A stretch of 64,000 nt of DNA from Chlorokybus atmophyticus (GCA_009103225.1 RHPI01001020.1:53426-117425), one strand, 5' to 3'. Counted from the first letter of the stretch, positions 25,907 through 38,044 are shown. A program made the numbers and translations. Notes: generated from the sequence alone by a model not told the origin.

Positions 25907-26075
25907 GGGGGGGAGGGCCAGGATGCATGCACACACTTATTACTTAAGGTTGCTTGAACTTGTGTCCTTTTATCCCTCATTGGTATGCAATGCCTGCCCG
26001 TCTTGCATTGCATTGCACATAGTTAAAACCCCTTACAAAGCCCCTTGAGGATAGGGTAATTGGGTGAGGAGGTTT

Positions 26076-26250
26076 TGGCAGTGCATGCGTGCGCGTATAA
26101 GCAAATGCCTACACGCGTGTGTTTGAGTGTCTGCGCGTGTGTGTCTCTGCATGTGCGTGTGGGTGTGCGTGTGTGCGTGCGTGCATACGTGTGCAGATGG
26201 GCGAGTGCGTGCGTATGCAAGTACAAATGCTTGTGTGTGTGCGTGTTTGT
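26076..26250. repeat. GT/GC-rich alternating purine-pyrimidine tract
   Basis: Imperfect repeats of TGTGCG, GTGTGT and GTGCGTGC. The strict alternation would favour left-handed DNA. The open frames through it are a by-product of the repeat. Confidence 0.75.
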
Positions 26251-26995
26251 CATAAGGTTACATTGTATGCTTTATTGCTTAATGCACTGTAGTTCGAAGC
26301 TGAATAGGAACTCCATTACATAACACACAAGGTTGCTATTAAGCAAACTCCAAGAGTGAGTGCAATGCAGTAGGGCACAAGCAGATAGCAAGCACGCAGC
26401 AGACATGCAGACAAGTGCACATTCTGCTGATCTTGATCTGCCATACTTGCCTGTCCTATCTTGCACATACTTGCACATAACAATCAGCCCCCATAATTGT
26501 TTTTTGCGTTGTTGGGGTCATCGTGCCATATTGGTTAGAGGCAGCTGGCATGATATGTCGCAGAGGTTTGAGTATATTGTTTCGTATATATCCACCACGT
26601 ATTGCAATGACCGTTTATGTCATACTTTGTACCAACACCCATGCCTATTACATGCACAACACGGCCACAATGCTGCCACACACATCACGGCGTGTCCTAT
26701 GCTTGTCGTCTACACTAGCTTTCTTATGTGGTTGCTAGGTAAAAGTTGGGATGCAAAGATATGAAATTAGACTTGATAATTTCCGCGACCCTCCATTTTG
26801 CCCTACAGATGTACATTATGTGTGTAACAGATGCACAATATTGCTGCAATCGCACATGGCAGCATACACCTTGTGGATATTGCTAAACTAGTCCACATAA
26901 CACTTTGCCACAATACACCATCCCATATCTTAATGTTAAAATAACGTAGATGTCGTTACACCCTTGCATTCATTCTTACTATGCTAATTAGCATC

Positions 26996-27520
26996 TGTAA
27001 TGGGAGCAATGTTAATAGGGGTATTATTGCTACCTAACTAACACATTTTGTATGAATAAGTATCTAAATATCCTTATTTATACCTCGTTTCTAACATTCC
27101 TCGCTTGTTAAAGGCTATAATGCTTTGTCATAGCTCAAATAAGTCCCAATGGATATAGAACCGCTTATTCAAGCCTATTTAATGTCACATTTGATAAAAT
27201 GTGGTGACCATCTCGTTAGGTACCTTACGATAGGTATCTTTCGATAGGTACCTTACCGCTAGGTACCTCATCTGAGCTGTAATTGTCTCACGCTAGATTT
27301 CGTAACTACCCTATCTGTAGGGTCGATGTCTAGTTGTGAGTTAAGTATCGAGAGGTATATTTGATATACTCTTAATATAAAAGGTCACATTAAACTGATG
27401 TGAGGGACTTTTAGTCCTCTGCTCAGTGGCGGCCACGCCGCTGAAAGGCTTGTCATAGGCGGTGTGGGTGTTGGGGTAGAGGATTGAAGGGGCATCACCG
27501 GCGACGGTGGTGCTGTTACA
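26996..27520 (+). repeat. 5' LTR
   Basis: Begins TGTAATGGGAGC and ends GTTACA, the short inverted ends typical of LTRs. Contains an internal tandem of a CGATAGGTACCTTA-like unit near 27210-27265. Matches 33453-33971 with substitutions and an extra 9 or so bases near its 3' end. Confidence 0.93.
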
Positions 27521-27521
27521 T

Positions 27522-27537
27522 TGGTATCCAGGAGCTG
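27522..27537 (+). promoter_or_regulatory. Primer-binding site, initiator-Met tRNA-like
   Basis: TGGTATCCAGGAGC starts one base after the LTR. The first seven bases equal the complement of the initiator-methionine tRNA 3' end used by many Ty3/gypsy elements; the rest has drifted. Confidence 0.6.
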
Positions 27538-28381
27538 GGGGGTGACGTGGGTACTTGTAGGGGGCGGCGACCTGCTTTCGGCCAATTGAAGGCGTCGGCG
27601 GCGGCCTCTTATTCGTCCACGCAGCCCAAGCTTCAAGTTAGCTTCCCTGAGCTACCTCCACATTGAAGCCACCCAGCAAAGAGGCGGCTTCTCCATGTGT
27701 GAGGTACCATCACACACGTCGGTGACTTGCCTGCTGCTTGCCAGCTGCTTGCCAGGTGCACGTGTGTATTTTCATGCACATCATTCAGTGACTTGCCAGT
27801 GCATAAGTGCGGCTTGCTGGTGTGCCATCATTGCTTGTTACACTTAGTGCACTATCATTGCTTGCAATGATTGCCTGTTATTGTGCTTGCCAGTGCATGT
27901 CACAGTTAGTCACTATACGGCTTGCCTGTTGCATGCATGTGGCTTGCATGTTGCATGCCTGTGACGTACCTGTGACCTGCCAGCTGCTTTTCTGGGTTGC
28001 TTGACCCGGGTCCGCAAGTTCCGAACCAAGCTGTTCTCAAACCCTCCCCTCTGGCTTTGGCCTGGAGATCGGGACTTGGTAAGGACAGTTTTGGTGAAGT
28101 TCTAGGACACTCTGTTCCCAAACTCTGTTAGTCTAAAACCCTCCCCCTCTGGCTTCGGCCTGGAGATTGGGACTTGGTTGAGGTCAACACAGGGTTGGGA
28201 CATTCTGGTCCCATTCAGACTTGTTCTGTTTGGTAACACTCCAGATCCAACCTTTCTCATCTCTGAGACTGAGCTGGACTTTGTTTGGAGATTTTACAAC
28301 TTGGGGTCTTATTGATCCTCTCGTTGAACTTGGTCCATTGGTGAGGTTCTCACCATTCCATTTTGCCTATTTTGCAGACAA

Positions 28382-29560
28382 ATGGAAGAGAACTCGATGC
28401 CCACCTCAAAAGAGGAAAGCTCGCAAAAAGAGCAATTATCCCGTGAGGAGGAGTTTCCATTTATGGAGGATATTTCCAACGCGGATGATGCACCTGATGA
28501 GTTTCATGCTGCTAAGGATGTGAATGGCTTGGTGGAACCAGACGGGCCACCACCACTACCATTATTTGTGCAGCCTGAAATCTTAATTTGCTTGACAAAA
28601 CAGGAATTGATGAACCACTTTCTTGACACCTATGATGAGAAGCCTCGTGAGGCGGTTGTCTCGCTCGTCAACTTCCTCTTTCATGTGGCGAAAAAGATCT
28701 CAAAGCTCACCACCTTTATGGGGCGAGGTTGGGAGGGATCGATGGGTGAAGGCAAACGTGTTCTGAACATGATCGAGCGCTTTCAACGCTCTGACAGTGG
28801 CCCACCTGTTCATGCGCAAACTCGTCCTACCGAGTTTGTTCCCAACAAGCAAGCGGCAATTTTTGACTAGCTCGTGAAGCTGAGGCACTATGTCAACTCC
28901 CTTCACATTTCTGAGGAGGGGAAGTTGCGTGTAGCTGAGTTGCTGATTTCAAACGATGCTCTGGCAGAGTGGTACCGCCGTAAGTAACGTGATACGAACC
29001 TCGGGCGGGAAGTGAATCAGTTGCGCTCTTTCATGGAGCAGCGCTATGGTGACGCAGACCCTGCCTAGGTTGCTCGCAACCAGCTGCACAATCTGCGTCA
29101 GAACGGGCGTCCGACTCAGCAGTATATCCAGGACTTCCAGTCTTTTGTCAGCAAGATTAATGCTGGCAAACTACCCATCAGTGATGCTGATCAGCTGGAT
29201 ATGTTCAGGCGTGGCTTGAACACAGATCTCGTGCAGCATGTGGCCGTCAACCCCGCGAGTTGGCAAGAGCGGGCCTCGACGGATTTACCAATGCTGATGC
29301 AGATGGTTGTTGCTGTAGACAGTGTGAAGCGCTCTCACGCAAACATGCAAACCACAGCAAAAGAGGCAGCCCCGGCTTCAGCTGCAAAGCGCCCGGCCAC
29401 TGAGAACAAACCTTTTGTGAAAAGGGCGAAAACATCTCAGCCTGCTGGCCCCTACAACGCGCCAAATCCACCATCACTTGCAACTTCTGCAGGAAGACAG
29501 GTCATGGGGAGGCCAAGTGCTATGCAAAGCAGAATGCATAGAAGGCCAAACAGCAGAAGG
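28382..29560 (+). pseudogene. Gag of the 27-34 kb retrotransposon, broken
   Basis: From the ATG at 28382 a capsid-like frame runs with in-frame stops at 28868 (TAG), 28985 (TAA) and 29066 (TAG). It includes the retrotransposon gag motif region (EVNQLRSFMEQRYGD and QYIQDFQSFVSK). The zinc knuckle CNFCRKTGHGEAKC (29479-29520, C-x2-C-x4-H-x4-C) lies in a different frame from the preceding gag, so a frameshift separates them. The residues following the knuckle are Lys/Gln-rich with two more TAG codons. Confidence 0.82.
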
Positions 29561-29868
29561 ACAAGAAATAGGAATTGTCCGTGGTTGGTAGTTTGGTCGA
29601 GCAACGACTTTAACGACTTTAAAAACTCTGTACTTCTTGATAAAGTTTCTCCTCTTTGTAGTGTATCAGATGTATGGATTGACATGAGCACACCACCTGT
29701 GTTGACAAATGCAAACGGTTGCGTTTTAATCAATGTTCTATTCTTTGAATTGGTAACTGCTGTTAAGCACTTACACGAGTTGCAAATACAACATGCTGTC
29801 ACTGCATGTGTAGTTATCCCTCGATATCATGGCCCGTGGTCGCGATTGTTGAAAGGGGAGAAGTAATT

Positions 29869-32800
29869 ATGCAACTCTCACGCAAAAATACAGGTACTTC
29901 ACCATCACAAGTGATCGTTATCAAGCCTGCTACCAATCACGGCATTCCGACATTAGCTACACTTGATGGTCACTCAGTGCCACTCAAATGGAGATTTGAG
30001 AGTAAACTTATGGGCACACCATGTACAGCATTGATTGATATTGTTGCAAACCATAACTTTGTTGAGCATGCTTGGGTGAAACGTAACAACATACCTTGAA
30101 CACCGGTCACGTCGTATGTACGTGCTGCTGGTTCCGCCCTTAATTTACTTGGGGAGGTGAAGGAGCGTTTTGTTATTAACAACCACAAGACTCGACCAGC
30201 TTTTATCGTGGTGGATTTAGGTATCCCCGGGGTGGATGTTGTTTTGAATGAACAGTGGCACACCGAAGCAGGTTTGCAATTGGACTCTCGAGCAAATACA
30301 TGCACCCTTCGTAGGGGTAAACGTAAGGTGACGTTAACCGCACATGTACTCGCACGTGTTGCTCGTGAGAATGTTCCGCTCCTCTCTACTATGCAACTGA
30401 ACCGTTGCATGCGTAAACGTGGAAAAAGTATATTTGATGCACTTACGACAGGTAGAGACACTTGTTTAACAGGCCGTAACTGACCCTGTGGTGCAATCAC
30501 TGACGGAACAATACCCAGATGTATTTCAGGATGAACTCCCAGAGTTGCCTCCTGATAGAAACATACATCATACCATTCCGTTGGAGGAGGGGGCAAAGCC
30601 ACCTTGGCGGCCTATCTAAAGGCTCAGTCCCTTGAAACACGTGGAAATGGAAAAATAGCTCAAAGATTCATTCGACAAAGGTTTGATAACAAAGAGCATA
30701 TCTCCTTTTTGTGCACTAATTTTGTTTGTGCCCAAAAAGAATGGCAAGCTACACATGTGTATTGATTGCCGTGCGTTGAACAAGGTAACCATGAAAAACA
30801 GATACCCTTTGCCTCGGATTGATGATTTGTTTGATAAGCTGTCAGGTGCAACAGTGTTCAGCACACTGGATTTGACAAATGGTTATCATCAAATTAAAAT
30901 CTACCCGTCAGATATACAAAAACCTGCATTTCGCACCCGACTAGGACAATTGGAGTATAAAGTGTTACCATTTGGGTTAACAAATGCACCAGCTACATTT
31001 CAGACAGCAATGAACGCGGTATTTGCTGATGAATTGTACAAGTTTAGGTATATCTTGACGACATTATTGTGTTCAGCAAAACCCGGGAGGAACACCACAA
31101 GCATGTGGAATTGGTTCCAGCTAAGTTACGCGAACACAAATCTTATGCCAACCTATCCAAATGCAACTTTGCAAAGGATGAACTGCCTTTTTTAGGGCAT
31201 GTGATTGGCAAAGAAAGATTGAAACCAGATCCCCAAAAGGTGTGTGCGGGGAAGGATTGGCCACCACCCAAGGATGTACATCAGTTACGTGCTTTCTTGG
31301 GGCTAGCCAATTATTTTTGCAAGTTCGTGCGAGCATATTCTAGCATGGCAAATCCTTTAACATCTTTACTAAGAAAGGATGTAAAACTTGTGTGGACGGA
31401 GGCACACGAGGTTGCTTTTACACGCATTAAAGATGCATTAACACAAGCCCCCTGTGTTGGCCTTCCCCGACCACACCAAGCCTTTTGTGGTGATCAGTGA
31501 TGCTTCCACCATTGGGTGTGGGGCAGTCCTTCTACGGGATGACAGGCCATGTGCATATGAAAGCAAAAAGTTCATTCCTGCTGAACGTAATTACACAACC
31601 ACTGAGCAGGAATTGCTCGGGGTGGTGCACGCACTGCGCACATGGCGTTGCTACTTGGAAGGTGTGGAGTTTTCAGTGATTATTGATCACAACCCGCTCA
31701 CATTCTTTCATACGCAACAAAACCTGTCGAGGCGGCAAGCTAGGTGGAATGAATTCATTTCTCGTTTCACTTTCACTTGGCAATACTGTCCGGGTCGCAC
31801 CAATGTGGCGGATCCACTAAGGCGTAGCCCTGCTCTTTTGGCACTTACGCGCTCTCGAAGTACGCGTAATGTACAACAGCCTGAAGATCCTATTCAAAAG
31901 GAAGTGTCCACAGGTTATAACTCAGATGATTGGTTTAGCAGTCAAACTAACTTGCAACACTTTACTGGTGTTAGCAATCTGTGGTATAAAGGGGAGCAGC
32001 TGGCAATTCCCAACTCGGGCGACTTGCGTAAGCAATGCTTACATTCGGTGCATGACCCGCCGTATGCTGGGCATTTGGGGAAACATAAAACACTCAAAGC
32101 TGCGCAACAGTTATATTGGTGGCCGTTAATGTCAGCTGATGTGGATCAATATGTTCGCACATGTGGCGTGTGTCAGCGTAATAAGCCACTACGACTAAAA
32201 CAAGCGGGATTGCTTAAACCATTGGTAATTCCAAAAAAAAGTGGGATAGTGTCAGTATGGATTTGATTACTGACCTACCTGAAACAACAGCCAAATACAC
32301 TGCTATTGTGGTTTTTGTCGACCGTTTGACCAAAATGGTGCATTTTGCCCAGTGTTGCACAACTGTGAGTGCACGGGATTTAGCACATTTATTTGTGCCT
32401 ACGGTCTTTCGAGTTCATGGTGTATCGCGTGAGCTTATCACAGATTGTAATCCTCGGTTTGTCTCCAAGTTTTAGAGAGAAGTTTGTGAATTGTTGGGGG
32501 TAAAACAAAGCATGTCAACTGCTTTCCAATCGCAAACAGACGGACAAACTGAGCGAGCAAATTAATACTGGAAGAAATGCTTCGCCACTATGTGGCTCAT
32601 AACCGTGCTGATTGGGATAGGTACTTGCCAATGGCAGAGTTCGCTGTGAACAACGCGTGGCAGGAAAGTGTAAAGGAAACCCCATTTTTCTTGAATTATG
32701 GGATTCGCCCGAACACATCAGCGTCATTGCGTGTACCTCGCAATGCCCTAACTGTACCAGCGGCAAAGGAATTTGCCACTGATATGCAGGAAAATTTAGC

Positions 32801-33297
32801 TCGAGCCAAGCTATGTCTGTCAGGAGCACAGGACAGGCAAAAAGCTTATGCCAATACACATCGAAAAATGGCCACTTTCGATGTCGGCGATAAAGTTTTG
32901 CATAACGCAAAGAACATAACCATCAAAGGTACTCGTGCTCGCAAGTTGCTGCCCCGATGGTTAGGTCCTTTCTCTATCACTCATAGGGTTGGTACGCACG
33001 CTTATCGACTGCAATTGCCCCCAAGTGTGCGTATACACAACGTGTTCCATGTGAACTTGAAACCCTACCGCTCAGACGGTAGAACACAGCCTCCACCATC
33101 GCCAGTTGAGGTGGACAGCGAGCTCGAATACGAGGTAGAAGCTATATTGAACCATAAGCTAAATAGTCGAGGACGCGCAACTTGCTATTTGGTGAAATGG
33201 AAAGGGTATGGCCAAGAACATAAAAGTTGGAAGCCCGACAGGCATCTTACGCATTGCCGCGAGTTGCTTCGAGCTTATTGGGATTCACCCTGTCACG
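29869..33297 (+). pseudogene. Pol of the 27-34 kb retrotransposon: protease, RT, RNase H, integrase, chromodomain
   Basis: The protease part reads ALIDIVANHNFV, so the Asp is kept but the T/S-G-A of the active loop is lost. RT starts near 30690 ([20 protein letters not shown]) and reaches [16 protein letters not shown] (31051-31062) is in the +1 frame after a frameshift near 31045. RNase H (31480-31830) has ISDAS, TTEQELLG and NVADPLRR. Integrase has the H-H-C-C finger (CLHSVHDPPYAGHLGKH to CGVCQ), SMDLITDL and ITDCNPRF, a stop at 32473 and TDGQTERAN. A frameshift leads to the C-terminal part, ending with a chromodomain near 33110-33290 (YLVKWKGYGQEHKSWKP). Chromodomains direct integration to marked chromatin in this clade. 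Confidence 0.9.
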
Positions 33298-33435
33298 TAA
33301 ACTGTGGGCTTGGTTTTATGACAGACTGGCAGTGCAATTTCATTACCACCCTGTCATTTCCTGCTATCTCACTAGTTACATTTATACAAAACGAAGCTTG
33401 ATCAACTTGAGTTCAACGAGAATGTTGAAAACCTA

Positions 33436-33452
33436 AGTGGGGGGGGGGGGAA
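33436..33452 (+). promoter_or_regulatory. Polypurine tract
   Basis: AAGT followed by a 12-base or longer G run and AA, immediately before the 3' LTR. This is where plus-strand DNA synthesis would be primed. Confidence 0.75.
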
Positions 33453-33971
33453 TGTAATGGGAGCAATCATAATAGGGGTATTATTGCTACCTAAATAACA
33501 CATTTTGTGTGAATAGATATTTAAACATGCTTATTTATACCTCTTTTCTACGGTTCCTCGCTTATTAAAAGCTATAATGCTTTATCATAGTGTAAATAAG
33601 TCCCAATGGGTGTAGAACCGCTTATTCAAGCCTATTTAATGTCAAATTTGATAAAATGTTGTCACTATCTCGATAGGTACCTTACGATAGGTATCTTTCG
33701 ACAGGTACCTTATTGATAGGTTCCTTATCTGAGCTGTGATTGGCTCACGCTACATTTCGTAACTACCCCATCTGTAGGGTCGATGTCTAGTTGTGAGTTA
33801 ATTATCGAGAGGTATACATTTGATATACTCTTAATATAAAAGGTCACATCAAACTGATGTGAGGGACTTTCAGTTCTCTGCTCAGTGGCGGCCACGCCGC
33901 TGAAAAGCTTGTCATAGGCGGTGTGGGTGTTGGGTTAGAGGATTGAAGGGGCATCGCCGGCGACGGTTACA
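33453..33971 (+). repeat. 3' LTR
   Basis: Same ends and internal GATAGGTACC tandem (33675-33725) as the 5' LTR; shorter by a small deletion before the terminal GTTACA. Confidence 0.93.
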
Positions 33972-34690
33972 TCATCCGACACAATAGTAGCCACTGTGTA
34001 CGCGGCACACTCTCTTGACGGGTGGGTACAGGTACACTACCAAATGTCACAGTCGGTACACAGTGTTACACTGGGTAGTACAGACTGCAGTCTACAGTCT
34101 ACCCCCCTTAGAAGACTTCGGTTTAAGAGAATAACCCTGTCAACATCATAGATTTGCAAACGACAAATGGTTTTACACGCAAATATCACTAGATAGTGGA
34201 ATAGTCTTGTCCGTAATAAGACTAACGCAAGGGCCTAAAATCTGAAAAAGGCTCAGTGTTGTAACGGGGGAATACCTCGCTCATGGCATACAGATTTCTT
34301 ATTATTAGCATAAGTATGTTACGAAACGCATATATAGTTTCATATATAATAGGTTTGATGATGACTATTTATCAAATCTCATTGTGCCACTGACATATGC
34401 TTATAATGACGTAGCTTACGGTTATTACACAATACTCATGTTAGTGGAATATACATTTTGTAATAATACAAGAATATATACTCTTAGTTAGCGCAAAAAG
34501 AATACCCCCGTTTTTGAAATGCAAAGCTAAAAGATAAACGTGATTCTTATATCGGGGGTTGGATGTATTGTTGTTGCTTCTTATACGCGTTTGCACATTG
34601 TGTGCACACGATTTCTTATGCTAGTTTAATGTTGCAGAATCCTTGTATCGTGTTTGAATAATAAACAACCAAGGACAAGCCACAAAATAG
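33972..34690. other. Intergenic DNA
   Basis: No gene seen. 33990-34110 has several GTACAC words and a small inverted repeat around GACTGCAGTC; the rest is AT-rich. Confidence 0.4.
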
Positions 34691-34749
34691 TATGAATGCC
34701 ATTGATGATGGTCCATTACTACCATGGACCATTATCAATGGCATTCATA
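34691..34749. repeat. Near-perfect inverted repeat beside the hAT element
   Basis: Two 25-base arms (starting TATGAATGCCATTGATGATG and ending its complement) with one mismatch around a 9-base centre. A second small inverted repeat, ACCATTACTAATGATGGT, follows and runs into the hAT target duplication. It could form a hairpin or be a small foldback element. Confidence 0.85.
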
Positions 34750-34766
34750 CCACCATTACTAATGAT

Positions 34767-34774
34767 GGTATGAC
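34767..34774. repeat. Left target-site duplication of hAT element
   Basis: GGTATGAC, identical to 38045-38052. Eight bases is the hAT rule. Confidence 0.93.
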
Positions 34775-34791
34775 CAGTGTGGGTGGTACAC
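34775..34791 (+). repeat. Left terminal inverted repeat of hAT
   Basis: CAGTGTGGGTGGTACAC, the exact inverse of 38028-38044. Confidence 0.93.
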
Positions 34792-35027
34792 AGCTCGGAC
34801 CATTGGTACGTGGTACAGGGTTCAGGGTACACGTGGTACATAAGGGTACACGTGGTACACGCGTTTTTTGACTGTTTTAGTAGCAGAGTGCATGATTTTG
34901 CGCTTATAGCGTGTATAATGAGTTGATTGACACTGTTTGGGGTTGACATGCAAGCTCGTTTGATGCATATAATGTGTAAATGACACTTGCACAAGAACGC
35001 ACCATATACTTGCCTACAAGTGTACGC

Positions 35028-37701
35028 CTAATCAATACTATTGAACCTACTCAACATGGCGACCTTGTCGAAGCTATTGCTGCCGACATGTGCACCAATG
35101 CGCACATTGTTGCCTGCCTGCAATGTGGGAACATACCCTGGCGTTAGAGTCGGGTGATCCAACACAAAGCTATCAAGGAATGCACTGTCCAAGTCTGTGG
35201 TGTACTCAGCAAACTCAGTATCATCAATTCCTTTGCACATCTCATTCAGAGCTGACTCTAGCTCATCAGCGTTGGCTGCATCTTCAGGGTCATCATCTTC
35301 AATTAGAGCAGACTGTGCCCATGCACCATCGTCGGATGTGCCAGTCGTGGGTGCTGCTGCTGGCTTCGCAACTCTGCAAGCATAACACTTACTTACAACT
35401 CCCCATTACATGCATGATGCATAGCACTATCTCAAGCACTTCTCACTTGGGAACAAGGCGTTCATGATGCATCTTGATTGTCGTCAACATGCCAGTGGTT
35501 TCAGCTTTCAAGCGATTCCTTTTATCGTTGTGGAACCATCCCATGAGGGAGAATGTTCTTTCTGGAGCAGCTGCATGAGGCACGATGTCATGTAACACTA
35601 GTGCCAAAGTGATGATCTCTAATGGTTCAGAGTCAATACTCTGCCACCAGGCCTTGTGGTTGAAGGTTGCGCCTGCACATGGCATGTTGAAAGGGTGCAG
35701 AGAGTTCTTGTACTCTTGCATATGACCAAGCAGACGCTGGCACTCTTGCTCGCTATGTCCTCTCTTTTGCATCACATCCAGAGCCTGCCATGTGCCATGC
35801 AATGTGCGAGTGAGAGACGCGAGCTTGAACAGAACAGTGACTGTGATACACGCGTGCGCACGCGCATGTCAAGCCATTCACGTGCATACCGTTGAAAGCA
35901 ATTGTTGAAACTTGCCGCGCGTGTCTGCTGCTCCTTTAAACCTCGGGTCCAGGAACAAAGCCAGCCTTGAAAGCGACGTATCCATCTCCTTCACGCGCGT
36001 GTTGAACGCGCTGATCAGGTGTTCCTTGAAATCAGCTGCACACACACATGTGTTAGGCTTTGCATATGGATCCCTGCCTTCAAGTGTAGACAATGCATGC
36101 ATGTACATGCACCAAGACAGTGCTGCTACCTTCAAGCGCACGTGATTGAGCTTTAATCTCCTTGGCAAGATACAACCAGTAGCGCGTGACGTCGGCCAAT
36201 GTTGCTGTCTCTGCTTGAATGGCCATGATAATTTCAGAGAAAGGTTGCAGCAACTTGACAATGATAGCGAGCTTGAACCAGAACTCCCTATCACTAAGGA
36301 TGCGCAACACGGGTTTGGACTTGATGTCTACAGCATAGCGCCTCTGAACTAGCTGCAACGCAGGCTCCATGCGCAGCACCGATTCCAAACACTTGTGCAC
36401 GGAGGTGAACCTTGTCTTGTTGGATGACAACAAGGTTCCTGGAATGTCTTGGGCTCTCGCCGCCTCTAGTAACAAAGCTAATGGCCTATGAGATGCTCTG
36501 AAGTATGTAACAATCTTTTGTGCCTCGGTGATAGTCTGCTTGGCCCATGGATGGGATGCGCATGAACCCATGGCCAAGTAGAAACCATGCATGTAACACC
36601 TGTAGGAAAGAGAACCAAGTGCATACACAGCCAGCAACAAGTGAGAGTGATGCAAGACATGTGTGCTTACCTCAACTCAAGGATGTGCGTGTAGCCGCTC
36701 TGCGCGACAAGAAGTCTCCGCGCTTTGACCATGTTGGCAGCGTTGTCGGTGACCAACGCCACAATCTTGGTGGCACCTATGGCATCAATGCACTCTCGGA
36801 AAACACCTGCATGCACCCAACCACTCTTCAACAACACAACATAGCCAAGTAACAGTGCCAGCAACAACAATGCATGCATGTCACCTGCTATGTAGTCAGA
36901 GGTGTGGGTCTCTTTTGAAAGCACCAGCACGCGCAGCAAGTGCGTGCTGCGGTTGGCGAAGATCACATTGCAAGCATAGACAGACTCGTTGTTGATATTG
37001 CTCCACCCATCAATTGTGATTGTCACTGTTGTCTCATGCTTGAGACGCTCGTTGAAAGCATGCACAACGTGTGCATGCTCTTGATTCAACAGATACATGC
37101 GCAACTTGGAGTAGCCTGTAACATGAGTAGCTGGGTGGTCATGACATGCACAAGCTCAACTACGCAACCGATACTCTGCATGTCACTTACCAGGAGGCAT
37201 GTAGCGTGGGCGCAATGTTTGAATCAAAGACAACCAGAATGGGCTTTCAGCAACACGGAATGGAATGTTGTTCATAACAAAGAACAATAGCACTTTCAGA
37301 TCAAGCTCTTTCTCTAAAGCTGGTTGAAGAGCAGCACCCTCAAAGTGATGTGTGAGCTCCTGCTGCTCCTTGGCACGTTTGCGTGGTTGAGTAACAGGTG
37401 TGCTAAGATCAACTCTAGTTGATGCAATCAACTGTACAAGGTTGTTGCGAAGGCCGGCAGGGACACTGCGACACTCTGTGGTAATGTGTCGTTGCAGGGC
37501 AGGGATGCGAGCATCGTTGTACTTGCGCTTACAGTAAATGCACTTAGCCCCATCTCTTCTACTAGCCAAACCATCTCTACCATGCAACACTTCAAAGCAC
37601 TGCCAAACAGAATTGCGAGGTGGTCGCCCTCGTTTCTCTGGTATGCTGACACTCACCATGCCAGCTACATCATCTATATCATCTACATCATCGTCACTCA
37701 T
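35028..37701 (-). CDS. hAT transposase, 7 exons, intact
   Basis: Exons 37191-37701, 36885-37115, 36671-36806, 36130-36599, 35890-36035, 35447-35784, 35028-35373 join in phase to 725 residues, every intron GT-AG and 71-105 bases. The N-terminus has an acidic head and a BED zinc finger (CIYC ... HITTEC). The first catalytic Asp is in TIDGWSN (about residue 206), the second in LVTDNAANM, and the third acidic residue in APERTFSLMGW, within the C-terminal hAT dimerisation region (KRNRLKAETTGML). CYMHGFYLAM fits the conserved C-x2-H of the insertion domain. The enzyme cuts and pastes the element by its inverted ends. I start at the ATG at 37701; the frame is open further upstream without an ATG. 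The tail after exon 7 is acidic. Intactness and perfect flanks suggest recent movement. Confidence 0.93.
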
Positions 37702-38027
37702 CGTGCTTGCTGCTGGCTTGCCGCCAGGCCAGCACTGCACTTACTTGTTGAGCACAGCGGCGGCGCCGCAGTCAACCTCACGCTTCTTGTTCACAGCAGC
37801 ATACCCTTGTCAAGGAGCCCTTGACCACCATGTATGTCAAGCCCATGCACAGCTACCTCCTCGCCGCCGTTGCTGCTGCGCTTCAGCTGCCCAAGTTAGG
37901 GTTACACAGCCTAACTCGCGTCGCAGCTAACCCTAATTTTGCGTCATGTACCATCGCGGTACACGATGGCTGCTTGGTACACTGGGTACGTACCTTGTGT
38001 ACCTGTACCAATGGTACACTCTGGCCA

Positions 38028-38044
38028 GTGTACCACCCACACTG
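38028..38044 (-). repeat. Right terminal inverted repeat of hAT
   Basis: GTGTACCACCCACACTG, complementary to the left end. The right target duplication GGTATGAC follows at 38045-38052. Confidence 0.93.

Larger units (their letters stand above)
24057..26995. other. Intergenic AT-rich DNA with an assembly gap
   Basis: Directly upstream of SMN (24057-24280) is GC-rich and likely holds its promoter. The rest is AT-rich without a supported gene, and is interrupted by the gap at 25661-25906 and a GT-rich tract near 26080-26250. Confidence 0.5.
26996..33971 (+). mobile_element. Ty3/gypsy chromovirus LTR retrotransposon, full length but inactive
   Basis: About 7 kb with both LTRs, a primer-binding site, gag with a zinc knuckle, pol in the order protease-RT-RNase H-integrase, and a C-terminal chromodomain. 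The flanking bases GCATC (left) and TCATC (right) agree at four of five positions, a plausible target duplication. The LTRs differ by roughly one base in ten over their first 230 bases by eye, and the coding part is broken by several stops and frameshifts, so this copy is old. Confidence 0.93.
34775..38044 (-). mobile_element. hAT DNA transposon, structurally complete and apparently autonomous
   Basis: 3,270 bases flanked by perfect 8-bp duplications. The ends are inverted repeats beginning CAGTGTGGGTGGTACAC on both sides (17 bases identical), followed by subterminal DNA dense in GTAC and GGTACAC words. It encodes one spliced transposase on the minus strand with no stop or frameshift. The promoter-side end (37705-38044) also has TTAGGGTTA and TAACCCTAA motifs near 37897-37937. 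Confidence 0.95.

Noticed and set aside
26520-26590. tRNA-like stretch (GGTTAGAGGC ... GAGGTTTGAG)
   Set aside because: An A-box-like and a weak B-box-like word are present, but the acceptor and T stems do not pair and the T loop is not TTC-R-A.
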